Positions 33,753 to 43,553 of a stretch of 64,000 bases of DNA are shown here, piece by piece. The first letter of the stretch is position 1, and each line of letters begins with the position of its first letter. The stretch covers positions 35,004,060 through 35,068,059 of the forward strand of contig CM035806.1 of NCBI GenBank assembly GCA_020466095.1, in the 5' to 3' direction. The position numbers and the translations under genes are program-made. Below the pieces are notes generated by a model. It worked only from the letters and a program-made list of their open reading frames with translations. It was not told the origin of the DNA and made no database searches. This stretch comes from Chlorops oryzae (taxonomy: Eukaryota > Arthropoda > Insecta > Diptera > Chloropidae).

Positions 33753-36455
33753 ATGTCTCTAAAGGATCATGATGGGGATCGTGTGGCATCGAGGAAACCA
33801 TTGATTATTGTTTTTATATTGGGCTGCTCCACTTTAATTGCGATGTGTTATGTCCATGCATTGCCGCCAGCTCCGTTAATTAGCATCAGAAGCCAAAAAA
33901 ATGCAACGGGGAATTTTCTAGCGATGCATAATAGCATTAGCAATACTTCCATGCCGACCTCCAATGAGAGTTCAAGCTTTTTTGCAGAATTCGAACGCAT
34001 ACATGCAAATAAATCATTTACATTACCGTACATTACCTCAACAGAACCATTAGAAGCAATAAAGCTGCCAGTTTGCGAGGACCCGAATCTCGATGATGGT
34101 ACTGTATTTATCTGTATATATGTATATATGCATTAGGGTGCTCCTTAATTTGAAAGTTGCCGCACTATCTTGCCATTCGGTTCTACTACCTAAAAACGAA
34201 CTCATGATTTTTATTTTTTATTTTAAATTGAATTTTAGTTGTCACTACCACGACTCAAAGTTTGAAAATTTTGCTAAGGATCTGGCCGGTTGAGCAAAGG
34301 CATGCGGCTCCCTGAAAGGAATTTTTAAATTTTGTTGATTTTTCGATAGGTGCCATCTAAAAACACTGTGGAGACCACTTTTTAGATTCTTATTTTCAAT
34401 ATTCCTTGAGATATCCTTGAAAATCCTTTTTTGGTAAGCCTTTTTTCAAAATTAAATATCTCAACACCCAATTGAGATAGAACGACGAACTAAAAAGATT
34501 ATGTTAGATAATAAAACGGAAAAACTAAAAAAATTTTTTTTCATTTTTACACTCAAAAAAATTTTTCACAAAATTAAAAATAACATTTTAACTATTTTTT
34601 TCAGTGTACTCCCAGTTTCGCGCCGCTCTATAAATTTTTTTAAAAAAATAGCCCCTAGTGTTTACTTTCATTTGAATGAAAAAAAAATATTCAAATCGGA
34701 TGGCGCAACAGTGTGATATTCAAAAAATTGCAAGTGCACCTATATGCTCCCAGTACTAATATCCAGTACAAATGTGTGCAATATGGTACAAAAACACATC
34801 ACTCATACGCCAAGTCTTAAGTATAAAAATATTTTTCTTTCTCCGTTTTATTATCTAACATAATCTTTTTAGTTCGTCGTTCTATCTCAATTGGGTGTTG
34901 AGATATTTAATTTTGAAAAAAGGCTTACCAAAAAAGGATTTTCAAGGATATCTCAAGGAATATTGAAAATAAGAATCTAAAAAGTGGTCTCCACAGTGTT
35001 TTTAGATGACACCTATCGAAAAATCAACAAAATTTAAAAATCCCTTTCAGGGAGCCGCAGTCGGCCAGACCCTTTAAAATACAAAACGAAAAACAAAAAT
35101 TCTTTAAACTTTACTGAAGTCACATTTAAAATAAATAAAATTCATAGCATATTTTTAGGTACTTTTTTTTTTTAAGTTTATACTTATAAAACTCAAATTA
35201 GAAAAATTAAACAAATCACACGTGTGTTATTTAGATGAAATAAGTGAATGGCTAGCTCCAAGCACCTAATTTTCTTTTTGTTAGATAGTAAAATTGCTTA
35301 AAGGAATACGTTTTCCAACTTTTCATTTGCTGGTAGCGACTCCTAAAACTCAATGTAAAACAAAGAAAAAAATCACCAGTTCGTTTTTTAGGTGGTAGAA
35401 CTGAATGGCGAGGCAACTTTTCGAAATTTCGCAATCCAAAGAGCACCCTAATATATATCTTTTTTTTTTAGGTGGTCCTATAACGCCGAATATAACATTA
35501 GTCTCATTGGACATTGTTGAGACTGAATTGCGAAGATATTTAAGACCTGGTGGCTACTATGAGCCGAAAGACTGTAAAGCTAAATACCATGTTGCCATAA
35601 TCGTACCCTTTCGAGATCGTTATGCTCATCTCTCGATATTTTTACGAAACATTCATCCATTTCTAATAAAACAAAAGATTTCTTATCGTATCTTTATAAT
35701 CGAACAAACCAATGGACAATTATTCAATCGTGCTGCTCTGTTCAATGTTGGCTTCCGAGAAGCATTGAAAATCTATAAATGGGACTGTTTTATATTTCAC
35801 GATGTAGATTTAATACCCTTAGACGATCGAAATATTTACAATTGTCCACGTCAGCCAAGACACATGTCCGTGGCCACGGATACGTTCAATTACAAGTAAG
35901 AAATTTCTCATTATATATAACTTGAACAAATCTATGGTTTTCAATTTATTAGGTTGCCTTATAATAGTATATTCGGTGGTGTTTCTGCAATGACACGTAA
36001 ACAGTTTGAAGCCGTCAATGGATTCTCGAATTCATACTTCGGTTGGGGTGGTGAAGATGATGATATGTCAAATAGGTAAAAAAAAAAAAACCCATCTTTA
36101 AGATCGGTATTTAATCTCTTAGATTATTTTCTTTATAGAATTAAACATGCCGGATTTTTTATATCACGTTATCCAATTAATATTGCACGCTATATGATGC
36201 TGAGGCATCAACGCCAAAAGGCCAATCCTAAAAGGTGAGGCTTCTGTTCCATTTTGTTTTTTCACTGATTCAACATAATCTCCATCATAATTTCCACCAT
36301 TTTCAATTTTCAGATACGAGAATCTGGCAAATGGCATCAATAAGTTTAAACTCGATGGACTCAATTCGTTACATTACTCGGTGTACAGCATAAAGGAGTT
36401 TCAAGCGTTTACTTGGTGTTTGATTGAGTTACAAGTTACGGATGAGAAAAGTTAA
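33753..36455 (+). CDS. Beta-1,4-N-acetylgalactosaminyltransferase (beta4GalT family, GT7)
   Basis: Five exons: 33753-34098, 35472-35895, 35953-36075, 36139-36234 and 36314-36455. All have GT-AG junctions and consistent phases, giving 376 residues. It is a type II Golgi protein: a short cytosolic N-terminus, membrane anchor [20 protein letters not shown] (residues 17-36), an N-glycosylated stem (NAT, NTS, NES, NKS), then the catalytic domain with [28 protein letters not shown] (metal-binding D228), [16 protein letters not shown] and MLRH (metal ligands M318 and H321). At the position corresponding to Tyr289 of bovine beta4GalT1 it has Ile (NSIFGGV, I263). In that family this change favours UDP-GalNAc over UDP-Gal, so a GalNAc-transferase building LacdiNAc on glycans is predicted, as for the fly beta4GalNAcTA/B enzymes. 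Which of the two it is I cannot decide. Intron 1 holds a 1.3-kb foldback transposon. Confidence 0.9.
34136..35448. mobile_element. Foldback (mariner-type) element in intron 1 of the GalNAc-transferase, TA TSD
   Basis: The ends GGGTGCTC and GAGCACCC (34136 and 35448) are flanked by TA (34134-34135, 35449-35450). Inverted arms of roughly 600 bases follow, with shared blocks TCTACTACCTAAAAACGAACT, ACACTGTGGAGACCACTTTT and TCTCAATTGGGTGTTGAGAT. There is no transposase. Its right end lies only about 22 bases from the 3' splice site of exon 2. The stretch near 62560-62990 is a diverged relative (ATATCTCAAAAACTAATTAA, AATAAAACAG). Confidence 0.8.
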
Positions 36456-36607
36456 TGTGCTACAAAAAAAAAAAAAGAAAAGAACGCTATGTTTTTGGCG
36501 TACTCGAATACGAATGGATTTCCATTCGAATTTATTGATTTATTAATTTTAATTCGATTATATTGATATCTCATATTTTTTTTTTTTTTATACGTAGGTA
36601 TAATTAT

Positions 36608-36876
36608 CCCAGCGGTGAAAATGCTGCTTACAGAAGCGATGAACCGTAACACATTTCGTAGGCGGTAGGCGGTAATGCATATGACCTCATATGCTATCCC
36701 AGTATATTTTTTTCGAGCGTGGCCGTTTTGTACAGAGAACGCCTGCCACCACCACATAAAAAGTCAGATTTTGGTGGGCAGGTCGCCTAAAATCTTGTAT
36801 ACTTTGTAGCTATTAATAGACAGGTCGCTTACAGTCTTGTATACTTTGTAGGCGGTAGGCACTGTTCGCTGCTGGG
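36608..36876. mobile_element. CCCAGCGGC-family MITE, copy 2 (269 bp), AT TSD
   Basis: CCCAGCGGTGAAAATGCTGC at 36608 and GTTCGCTGCTGGG ending at 36876, flanked by AT on both sides. It lies 152 bases downstream of the GalNAc-transferase stop codon, so it could fall within the 3' UTR. Confidence 0.85.
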
Positions 36877-37840
36877 ATAATTTCCTATACAGAAAATGTA
36901 TGTAGAATAGATTTGAAATAATTTTGACTTTGAAAAACTTTATTGTTCTTTAGACTGAAAACAGTTATTTTGATACTCATTCAAAGAGATTATTTTTTCT
37001 TTAATTATTTTTTCATTCAATTTTGCTCGTATTATTGACGAAATCTATTGAAAAGATGAACAGTGATTGGAAAACGACTCACTTTAGCGTTGATATATCA
37101 TAAGGAATTTGTTTACTTTAAACTTTGTGTCTAGGAAACTGAAAAATTTGTACTTTATATTTATATATATATATATGGAAATATATATAAATTTTTATGG
37201 TAAAGTAACGTCTGTGAAAATTTTTAGTCTACATATTGTATACTATATATATATATATATATCTGTATAACTTCAATACTCACAGAGACACTTGTCTCAA
37301 GCCAATTAAAATGAAATTAAACTAAGTAGAGAAAGAAAGCACTCATTATGCGGACTCGAAGCAAATGTTTTACTAAAATGTACCAAACAGAAATGAAAAA
37401 CACATACAAACTCTTTTGTAATAATTAAGTCCGACTTAAAAAGTTTTTCTTATTATATTATAGTTTTTTTCTTTCTATATTCTTCTTATTAAGTAATTGT
37501 ACCGTAGTACAAAAGTTATTCCATAGATTTAAATATATAGTGATTCGATAGAAAAACAAAACAGAAACAATTGCATTCCAAACGACTATATCAGTGAAAC
37601 TACCTTCTTTTTTAATCTAATTGATGTAAAAAAAAAATAACAGAATCTCTAAATGCTTTATTAGTCTAATCTCAAACGTTGTTATTTTTTACAAATAAAT
37701 CAATTCAAATGAATATGAAATTTTTAAAAACTGTTTTCCAACTCGACAACATCCTGTTATAATATATTCATTAAAATATCTTGGATCGGATGAACATAGA
37801 CTACACAGCAAGAAGCTCTCTCTCTAAATGTTTATTTTTT
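36877..37840. other. Intergenic, no gene seen
   Basis: AT-rich, with two TA-rich microsatellites near 37163-37178 and 37241-37262. No frame or splice structure is supported. Confidence 0.4.
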
Positions 37841-38040
37841 GGTCCCAACTAGCAATATATGCGTGCTCACGGGGACATGAGTAACAACAAGTTCGAGAAT
37901 GGACCCGATCGGACCATTTTTAGAGGTACCTCCAATACTAGGGTCTGTCACAAAAATATTTAAATCTCCGATTAGAATTCAAATAAAAATTGCAAAATTG
38001 GGCGTGGCAAAGGGGCGGTTTTCATAAAGAATCCGGTCGA
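37840..38040 (-). repeat. Dispersed repeat, GGACAGAC family, copy 6 (minus, partial)
   Basis: On the plus strand GCGTGCTCACGGGGACATGAG, TTCGAGAATGGACCCGATCG and GGTACCTCCAATACTAGGGT are the reverse complement of the first part of the copy at the window start. The GGACAGAC end itself is missing. Confidence 0.55.
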
Positions 38041-39129
38041 GTACACGAAAATCGCGTTTGATGCAACCTTTGGTTCGTTTTGGCTTGGTCAATGAACGGG
38101 ATTTGTCAATCGGTATGCATGCATATGTTTGTATGAGTTTGTGTGCATGTTTAGCGTTTTCAAAGCAGTCAAGTCGAGAATATTTATATTTTCTGATTCT
38201 CTTGTTCGGTTTCGTATATGCGTGATGAGTGTAGCAAACGAGCCGAAGTGCTTTATGCGATGTCGTACTTCTCTTCGAGTAGCGCACATTTTCGACATTT
38301 TTTTATATGGGTAAAACGAGAAATATGTTTAGATCTCATGAGTTTTCTTCTTTAAAGATAAAATGATATGTTTTTATAATCAAATATCTATAGTTTAATT
38401 GTTCGAATATTTTAATAAAATGGTCTAAAACCGTTTAGCGTCAAATATTTAATGACGTTCAATTTGGTTTTAATCGTCATGAAAAGATACAATATATCTT
38501 AAACCCACTTCTTTAAAGTGGTTGAAAGGGTTTGAAATCAACTCACGTCGTGCATTCACGCACACACTCTACGCACAAACATGCGTCGGTTTGTTTTGAA
38601 AAATAAGCGTGCGTAGCTTAACTTGTAAGTTGGTGGTAAGTGCCACCCCACCTGTTATTTTGATTTTATAAAAAACAAGTAAAGAAGTTTACATCGGCTA
38701 AGCCGATTGCACACATACCTTTTGCGCAGCCTAAAATATGTTGAAACATTACCCTAACAAAAATTCGTGCATAAATTCGTTGTTCTAGCTTGGATATCTA
38801 GTTAAACCTTATCTGTACTTCGATTTAGCTTCTCAAACTCGAAATTATTATTAAGTACAAAATTTTTGCGAATGTCGGTCATGATCAAATTTAAATAGTA
38901 AGAGGACATTATATGTAGCTGCGAAACACTCAATTCAAAATAGTGAAAATCAAATTTTTGCGAATTTCGCGAAATGTGGTCATGGTCAAAATTTAACCAT
39001 AAGTGACGACTTTATTTGGCGGCTAAATACCCAATCAGAAGAAGCAAAAAACAATCATTTTTGGAAACAGATACGAGAATAAAAGAAAGAGTATTTTTTT
39101 CTAATGTGTAGGATGATGACCATAGTTAT

Positions 39130-39570
39130 AGCGATGTCTCAATTTTTTTTCAGCGAAAGCTTAAGTCTACATAATAGCTATACACACACCAAATTTCAAT
39201 AAGCTGGGATGTATAGTAAAAGAGTTATCCACGAAAATCGTTAAAAATCGTGATTTTTGAAATTTCTGAACCACTTCCCACGACCCAAGAAGGGACTAGG
39301 AAAAAAATGTGTATGCAGTTTTTCGGACATTTACCTGGTTCAAGTCCATGCCAAATTTCAATATGATATCTTTCATGGCTTAGGAGTAAATTACGAAAAA
39401 CTAAAGTGTGACCGACAGACAGACAGACAGACATGGCTAGATCGACTCCTCTTGTCACCCTGATCAAGAATATGTATATATATATGTCTATATCTATCGT
39501 GACTCTTTGGTATGTTACATACTCCCTGTCAAACTTAATATACCCTTTCCTTCGGAAAAGGTATAATAAA
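39130..39570 (+). repeat. Dispersed fly-type repeat with ACAGACATGGCTAGATCGAC
   Basis: GACCGACAGACAGACAGACA followed by TGGCTAGATCGACTC, CCCTGATCAAGAATATG, GTTACATACTCCCTGTCAA and AATATACCCTTTCC is a familiar word order in Drosophila-type interspersed repeats. It is distinct in sequence from the GGACAGAC copies elsewhere in this window. Confidence 0.5.
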
Positions 39571-40105
39571 TTATTCGTAAAAGTTACTTTTTTTAACTTA
39601 CAGGATACTGAGACTTGTTTTCTTAATTTCTAAATACGATTGCGTCCATTGGGCTATTCGATGCAGATCAAGTAATGTACTCCAGACCCATAGCAAGAGA
39701 AACAATGACCTCCAGATGTTTCAATAAAATTTTACGAGCAAAACCGTAGTCGATTATTGTGTTTAGAGTTCAGGATGTAGGTTTATAAAAAAAGTAGCTG
39801 AGCGTTGATTTTGTTGGTATGTAAGTAGTATGTGGGTAGAATATATAAAAGGTCCTTAAAATATTTTTTTTTTTTGCTGGATCGCATGGAGGTGTTGGGA
39901 ATCTTCAAAAGATACGACTTCTCCAGGTTCAGCCGCATGCACGATTCACTGCCCATTCTTATGACAGTGCCTACGTACCAAACCCTACCCCCTTCAGCTC
40001 TTCAACCATTCTCCCCACAGAATTGTGCTCACTATTTCTTCGTGGGGCTGGTGGCACTCTTGCCTTCTTTCACAAATGCTGATGCACCACCTACAGTGTT
40101 CTGTT

Positions 40106-40930
40106 CTATTTACTTTTCAGTATGCGAAGTTTTTTCGTAGCAGGGTCGTAAAGAGAGTTTTCTTTTTTTCTAAATCGTTTTTTTTTTTGCATAAGCCAGC
40201 GACAGCGTTTTCGTATCAATATTTTAAGGAGCACTTCTAATATGGTTAGGCGGTCCTTTAAGCAACCATTATTTTCTGCAAACCAATCTTTGGTTTCGGA
40301 TACGCATTTTTCCTTTATTAATCTTAATATTCCAATTATCCAACAGTTTTCATCGAATTCCTTTTGAAAAACTTCAAAATGTTTTGGCATATATACAAGA
40401 AAATCTTTCACTTGGCACTCTTGAAAGATTATTTATCAGTAATTTAATCATATACTTTCTTGAATTGTTGACTGGCTATTTGAATATTATTTAATACTCA
40501 CGCCGCTATTGATCAATTCATTCCAAGCTTGGTGACTCGTTAATTCCAATGAGATAATTTCTTTCAGCGGCATCTCTTCGAAAGTTTTGAATGCTTTCGA
40601 TCATTTTCACTATTGTGCTGTCAATATTCTCATCGACTCATCTTGCTGATTTAAATATTGATTATTCCTCTGGATCATGGGTTGGAGTTCTTCGCGAGCT
40701 TTGGTTTTTCAAAGTCTGCAAACAGTTTATCGATACAATCCTGATTAAAAGAACTCTGCTGAACGATAGTTGATCCTACCAGGCAATTCCTAAAGCTGCA
40801 TCTGGTTTGAACACGGCTGATAAAACAGCTGCTAGAAAGTGCTCAGCATTCTTAGAGTCCTGAGACGCATACGCAATGAGGGCGCATTTTAGCGAATATG
40901 GGTATTGTTGGAATGTTTTCAGGAATTCAA
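40106..40930 (-). pseudogene. Degenerate minus-strand ORF, possible transposase remnant
   Basis: On the minus strand the frame at 40411-40106 reads plausibly as protein (CVSETKDWFAENNGCLKDRL; basic KKKRFRKKE tail). Upstream pieces such as EFLKTFQQYPYSLKCALIAY and KNAEHFLAAVLSAVF are open in shifted frames around 40930-40780. Stops and frame changes break it. Its position between the long inverted ends suggests the element's own former transposase, but I recognise no catalytic motif. Confidence 0.3.
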
Positions 40931-41454
40931 TACTCTCGAAAATTTATTCAATTTTTCCATTTTTTTTTTTTCGTAATGGAGTGTTTGTTAGAATTGCTGA
41001 TGGTTGTTTTATACTCTTTGCAGCCGGCTGTCGGCCCGGTAAGAGCTCCGCACTGCACGTGTTTGTTAATGTTCGCCTTCGACTTCTACTTCAAAATCAT
41101 ATAAATATACTTTAGGTCAGCTCTTTGGGAAGAAAAATACAAAAGTATTTTCATATAGGTGGAAAATATGGAGTTTTAAAAGAATTTTCTTCTCGTGAAT
41201 TTTCTTTACTATCCAAGGAAACATTCAGCAAAGAAAATTTGCCGAAAACCCTGTAGGAAATGTCTCCCTGGCAAAGGCATCAAGGCATTAAGGAGCACAA
41301 TAACATTTATTTCAGGTCAAAAAGACATTCTGCTCAATTTTGAAAAGAGTATAAATAGCGTGACAATACGTGAGCTCGCTCAGTGCGTTGCCGGCCGTCG
41401 GATGGGTAAGAGCTCCGCAATGAACGCGTTTGTTCATGCTCGCCTACGACCTCT

Positions 41455-42250
41455 ACTTAAGCCTTCGTATAGCGTTCGTACAGTCTTCGTATGGCCTTCG
41501 TATAGACTTCGTATAGCGTTCGTATAGCCTTCGTACAGCCTTCGCATAGCCTTTACATACACCGAAAAAAATCCGCCTGATCCGAAGATTGATAAACCCG
41601 TATCAATCCTCGTATAAATTGAAAAATATCAATTTTGCATTAAAAAATATCAGACTGATATTTATAATATCAAGTTAATATTTTTTAATATTCCTCTGAT
41701 ACGAAAATCATCAAATTGATACGGAAATGTTTTACACTTGCGTATCAATTTTTCGTATTAATCTTACATTTTCAATATCCGTGCAATTCTGGTGATAAAT
41801 TACATTTTTAATATCTTTTCCATATTAGATCAGTATCAAAACTATATTTTGCGTATCAATATCTCATAAATCTTATCAAATTGTCCTTTTTAGTATCAAT
41901 TTGAAATTTTTTCATTTCAAATATTGTCATGCATTCATGTCAAATTAACTTTTTTCGTATCAAGCTTGACAAATAAAAAAGTATAGAATTGATACGACAG
42001 GTAGTATAATTTTAATAATATTGCGTATCGGCTCACATTTGTAAGTGAAAAATATCAATATTATGACGATTTCGTATACATTTTTTTTTCGGTGTAGCCT
42101 TTACATAGCCGTCACATAGCCGTCGCATAGCCTTTGCATAGCCTTCGCATAGCCTCCGTATAACCTTCTTATAGTCTTCGTATAGTCTTCGTATAACCCT
42201 CGTATAGCCTTCGTGTAGCCTTTGTATAGCCTTCGTATAGCCTTCGTTTA
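41455..42250. repeat. 12-bp minisatellite (AGCCTTCGTATA), split by a MITE
   Basis: Units such as TATAGCCTTCG, TACAGCCTTCG and CATAGCCTTTA repeat at 11-12-base steps over 41460-41559 and again 42095-42245. The 535-bp CACCG element interrupts the array with a TA duplication. On the minus strand the array translates as a quasi-periodic EGYTKAIQRLHEGY pattern, which I take as a by-product. Confidence 0.8.
41560..42094. mobile_element. CACCG-family MITE 2, 535 bp, TA TSD
   Basis: CACCGAAAAAAA at 41560 and TTTTTTTTTCGGTG ending at 42094, with TA on both sides. The interior repeats GTATCAAT/ATTGATAC words a dozen or more times in both orientations, the same layout as the 870-bp CACCG element but with a different word. 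It has no tRNA-like segment and no coding sequence. Confidence 0.75.
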
Positions 42251-42635
42251 GGCTGAGGAAAAGGTATTTGTGCAATCGGCTTAGCCGATGTAAATTTCTT
42301 TACTTGTTTTTTATAAAATCAAAATAACAGGTGGGGTGGCACTTACCACCAACTTATAAGTTAAGCTACGCACGCTTATTTTTCAAAACAAACCGACGCA
42401 TGTTTGTGCGTAGAGTGTGTGCGTGAGTGCACGACGTGAGTTGATTTCAAACCCCTTCAACCACTTTAACGAAGTGATTTTAAGATATATTGCATAATTT
42501 GATGACGATTACAACCAAATTGAACGTCAAGAAATATTTGACGCTAAACGTTTTTTAGACAAAAAATATATTCAATTTTATTAAAATATTCGAAATACTT
42601 TTTGTGCCTCGCCCAATCAAAGTTGGCAAGGACGT

Positions 42636-42722
42636 GCTTTCACGTTCGCTTCTTAAGTCTTTGCTCTATATCTCTCGCTTTTAATAACAGAACTGTCTGC
42701 GCAAAGACTTAAGACGCGAACC
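42636..42722. repeat. Short palindromic element, copy 1 (~87 bp)
   Basis: GTTCGCTTCTTAAGTCTTTG and GCAAAGACTTAAGACGCGAAC are inverted around TCTCTCGCTTTTAATAACAG. An almost identical unit occurs at 63781-63862, including the same loop words, so this is a dispersed hairpin element. Confidence 0.65.
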
Positions 42723-42763
42723 TATCGCATTGCCATACAGAGTAAAGCCCCAGGTTCGCCAGA

Positions 42764-42993
42764 CTAAGGCTCATAGTCTTCAACCTAGTTTAAACTTTTT
42801 GAATGGTTAAACTTTCAAATGATAGTCTTCAAGAGAGTTTAAACCAGGTTTATTAATTTTATATGAACATTTTTGAAAAATTCAAATATATCGAAGGCAT
42901 TTGATTGAGTTAAACTGGCATGGAGACTGAAAGATAATATTCGAGAATTTAAACTTTCGAAGCTCTTAAGCCGAGTTGAAGACTACGACCCTA
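42764..42993. mobile_element. Small MITE with CATAGTCTTCAAC ends (~230 bp)
   Basis: The left GGCTCATAGTCTTCAACCTA and right GTTGAAGACTACGACC are imperfect inverted repeats, and GTTTAAAC/GAGTTTAAAC words recur inside. A remnant with the same terminus lies near 23336-23358. The target duplication is unclear. Confidence 0.5.
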
Positions 42994-43553
42994 AGTATAA
43001 TATTTTTGTACTAAAAAAAAAGATTAAACTATTGAACACACACCATGGTGAGGTTAGAACTAAAGCAAGCAGCTTTATATTTATTAGATTTTTTTTATTT
43101 CATTTTTGTTAATTTTACACTTAATAGAATTATAAAAATAAGGCAACAATCAGAGTTTTATTTTTGGGATTTTAAAGTATCGTCCCAAAATTTGTTCTTA
43201 AATTTGTAATAAAAAGAAAATGCCCAGAAACGCCCAACAACGTCGATTCTGGGCACAGAACTTCACGTTATTTTGTGTATATTTAGTAAGAATAGAAAAA
43301 CTGAGGCTCTTCACATATTATTCGAGACAAATGAGCGCATTTGTTTTTGATTTTTTTTTTTAAGTTAAAAAGAGACACAAAAAGAAAACACGATTCCCGT
43401 AGTAGGGACGTCACCCTTAGATTTTTTTTTGTTTTTAGTATTTTATTTTACAACTATATAATCGTTATACGATGTCCTTGTTTTGATTTTAGTACAATTA
43501 CTTGTATTGAGAGCAATATTCCGTAGCACTGGGTGGAGGGGATTTTAAACGCC

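Larger units (their letters stand above)
38401..42596. mobile_element. Large DNA element, ~4.2 kb, with ~320-bp terminal inverted repeats
   Basis: The segment from TTCGAATATTTTAATAAAAT at about 38402 to near 38735 is repeated in reverse at about 42595-42245. Shared blocks include GTTTAGCGTCAAATATTT, TGAAATCAACTCACGTCGTG, CACACACTCTACGCACAAAC and GTTTACATCGGCTAAGCCGA. The interior has a degenerate minus-strand coding remnant (40106-40930), a diverged GGACAGAC repeat (39130-39570), two related CCGGCTGTCGG-type blocks (40985-41100, 41385-41460) and a 12-bp minisatellite split by a CACCG MITE. Superfamily not identified; the outer edges are soft and no target duplication was confirmed. Confidence 0.6.

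Noticed and set aside
42033..42275. Minus-strand protein with HEGYTKAIQRL repeats
   Set aside because: It is the translation of a 12-bp minisatellite, broken by a transposon terminus.
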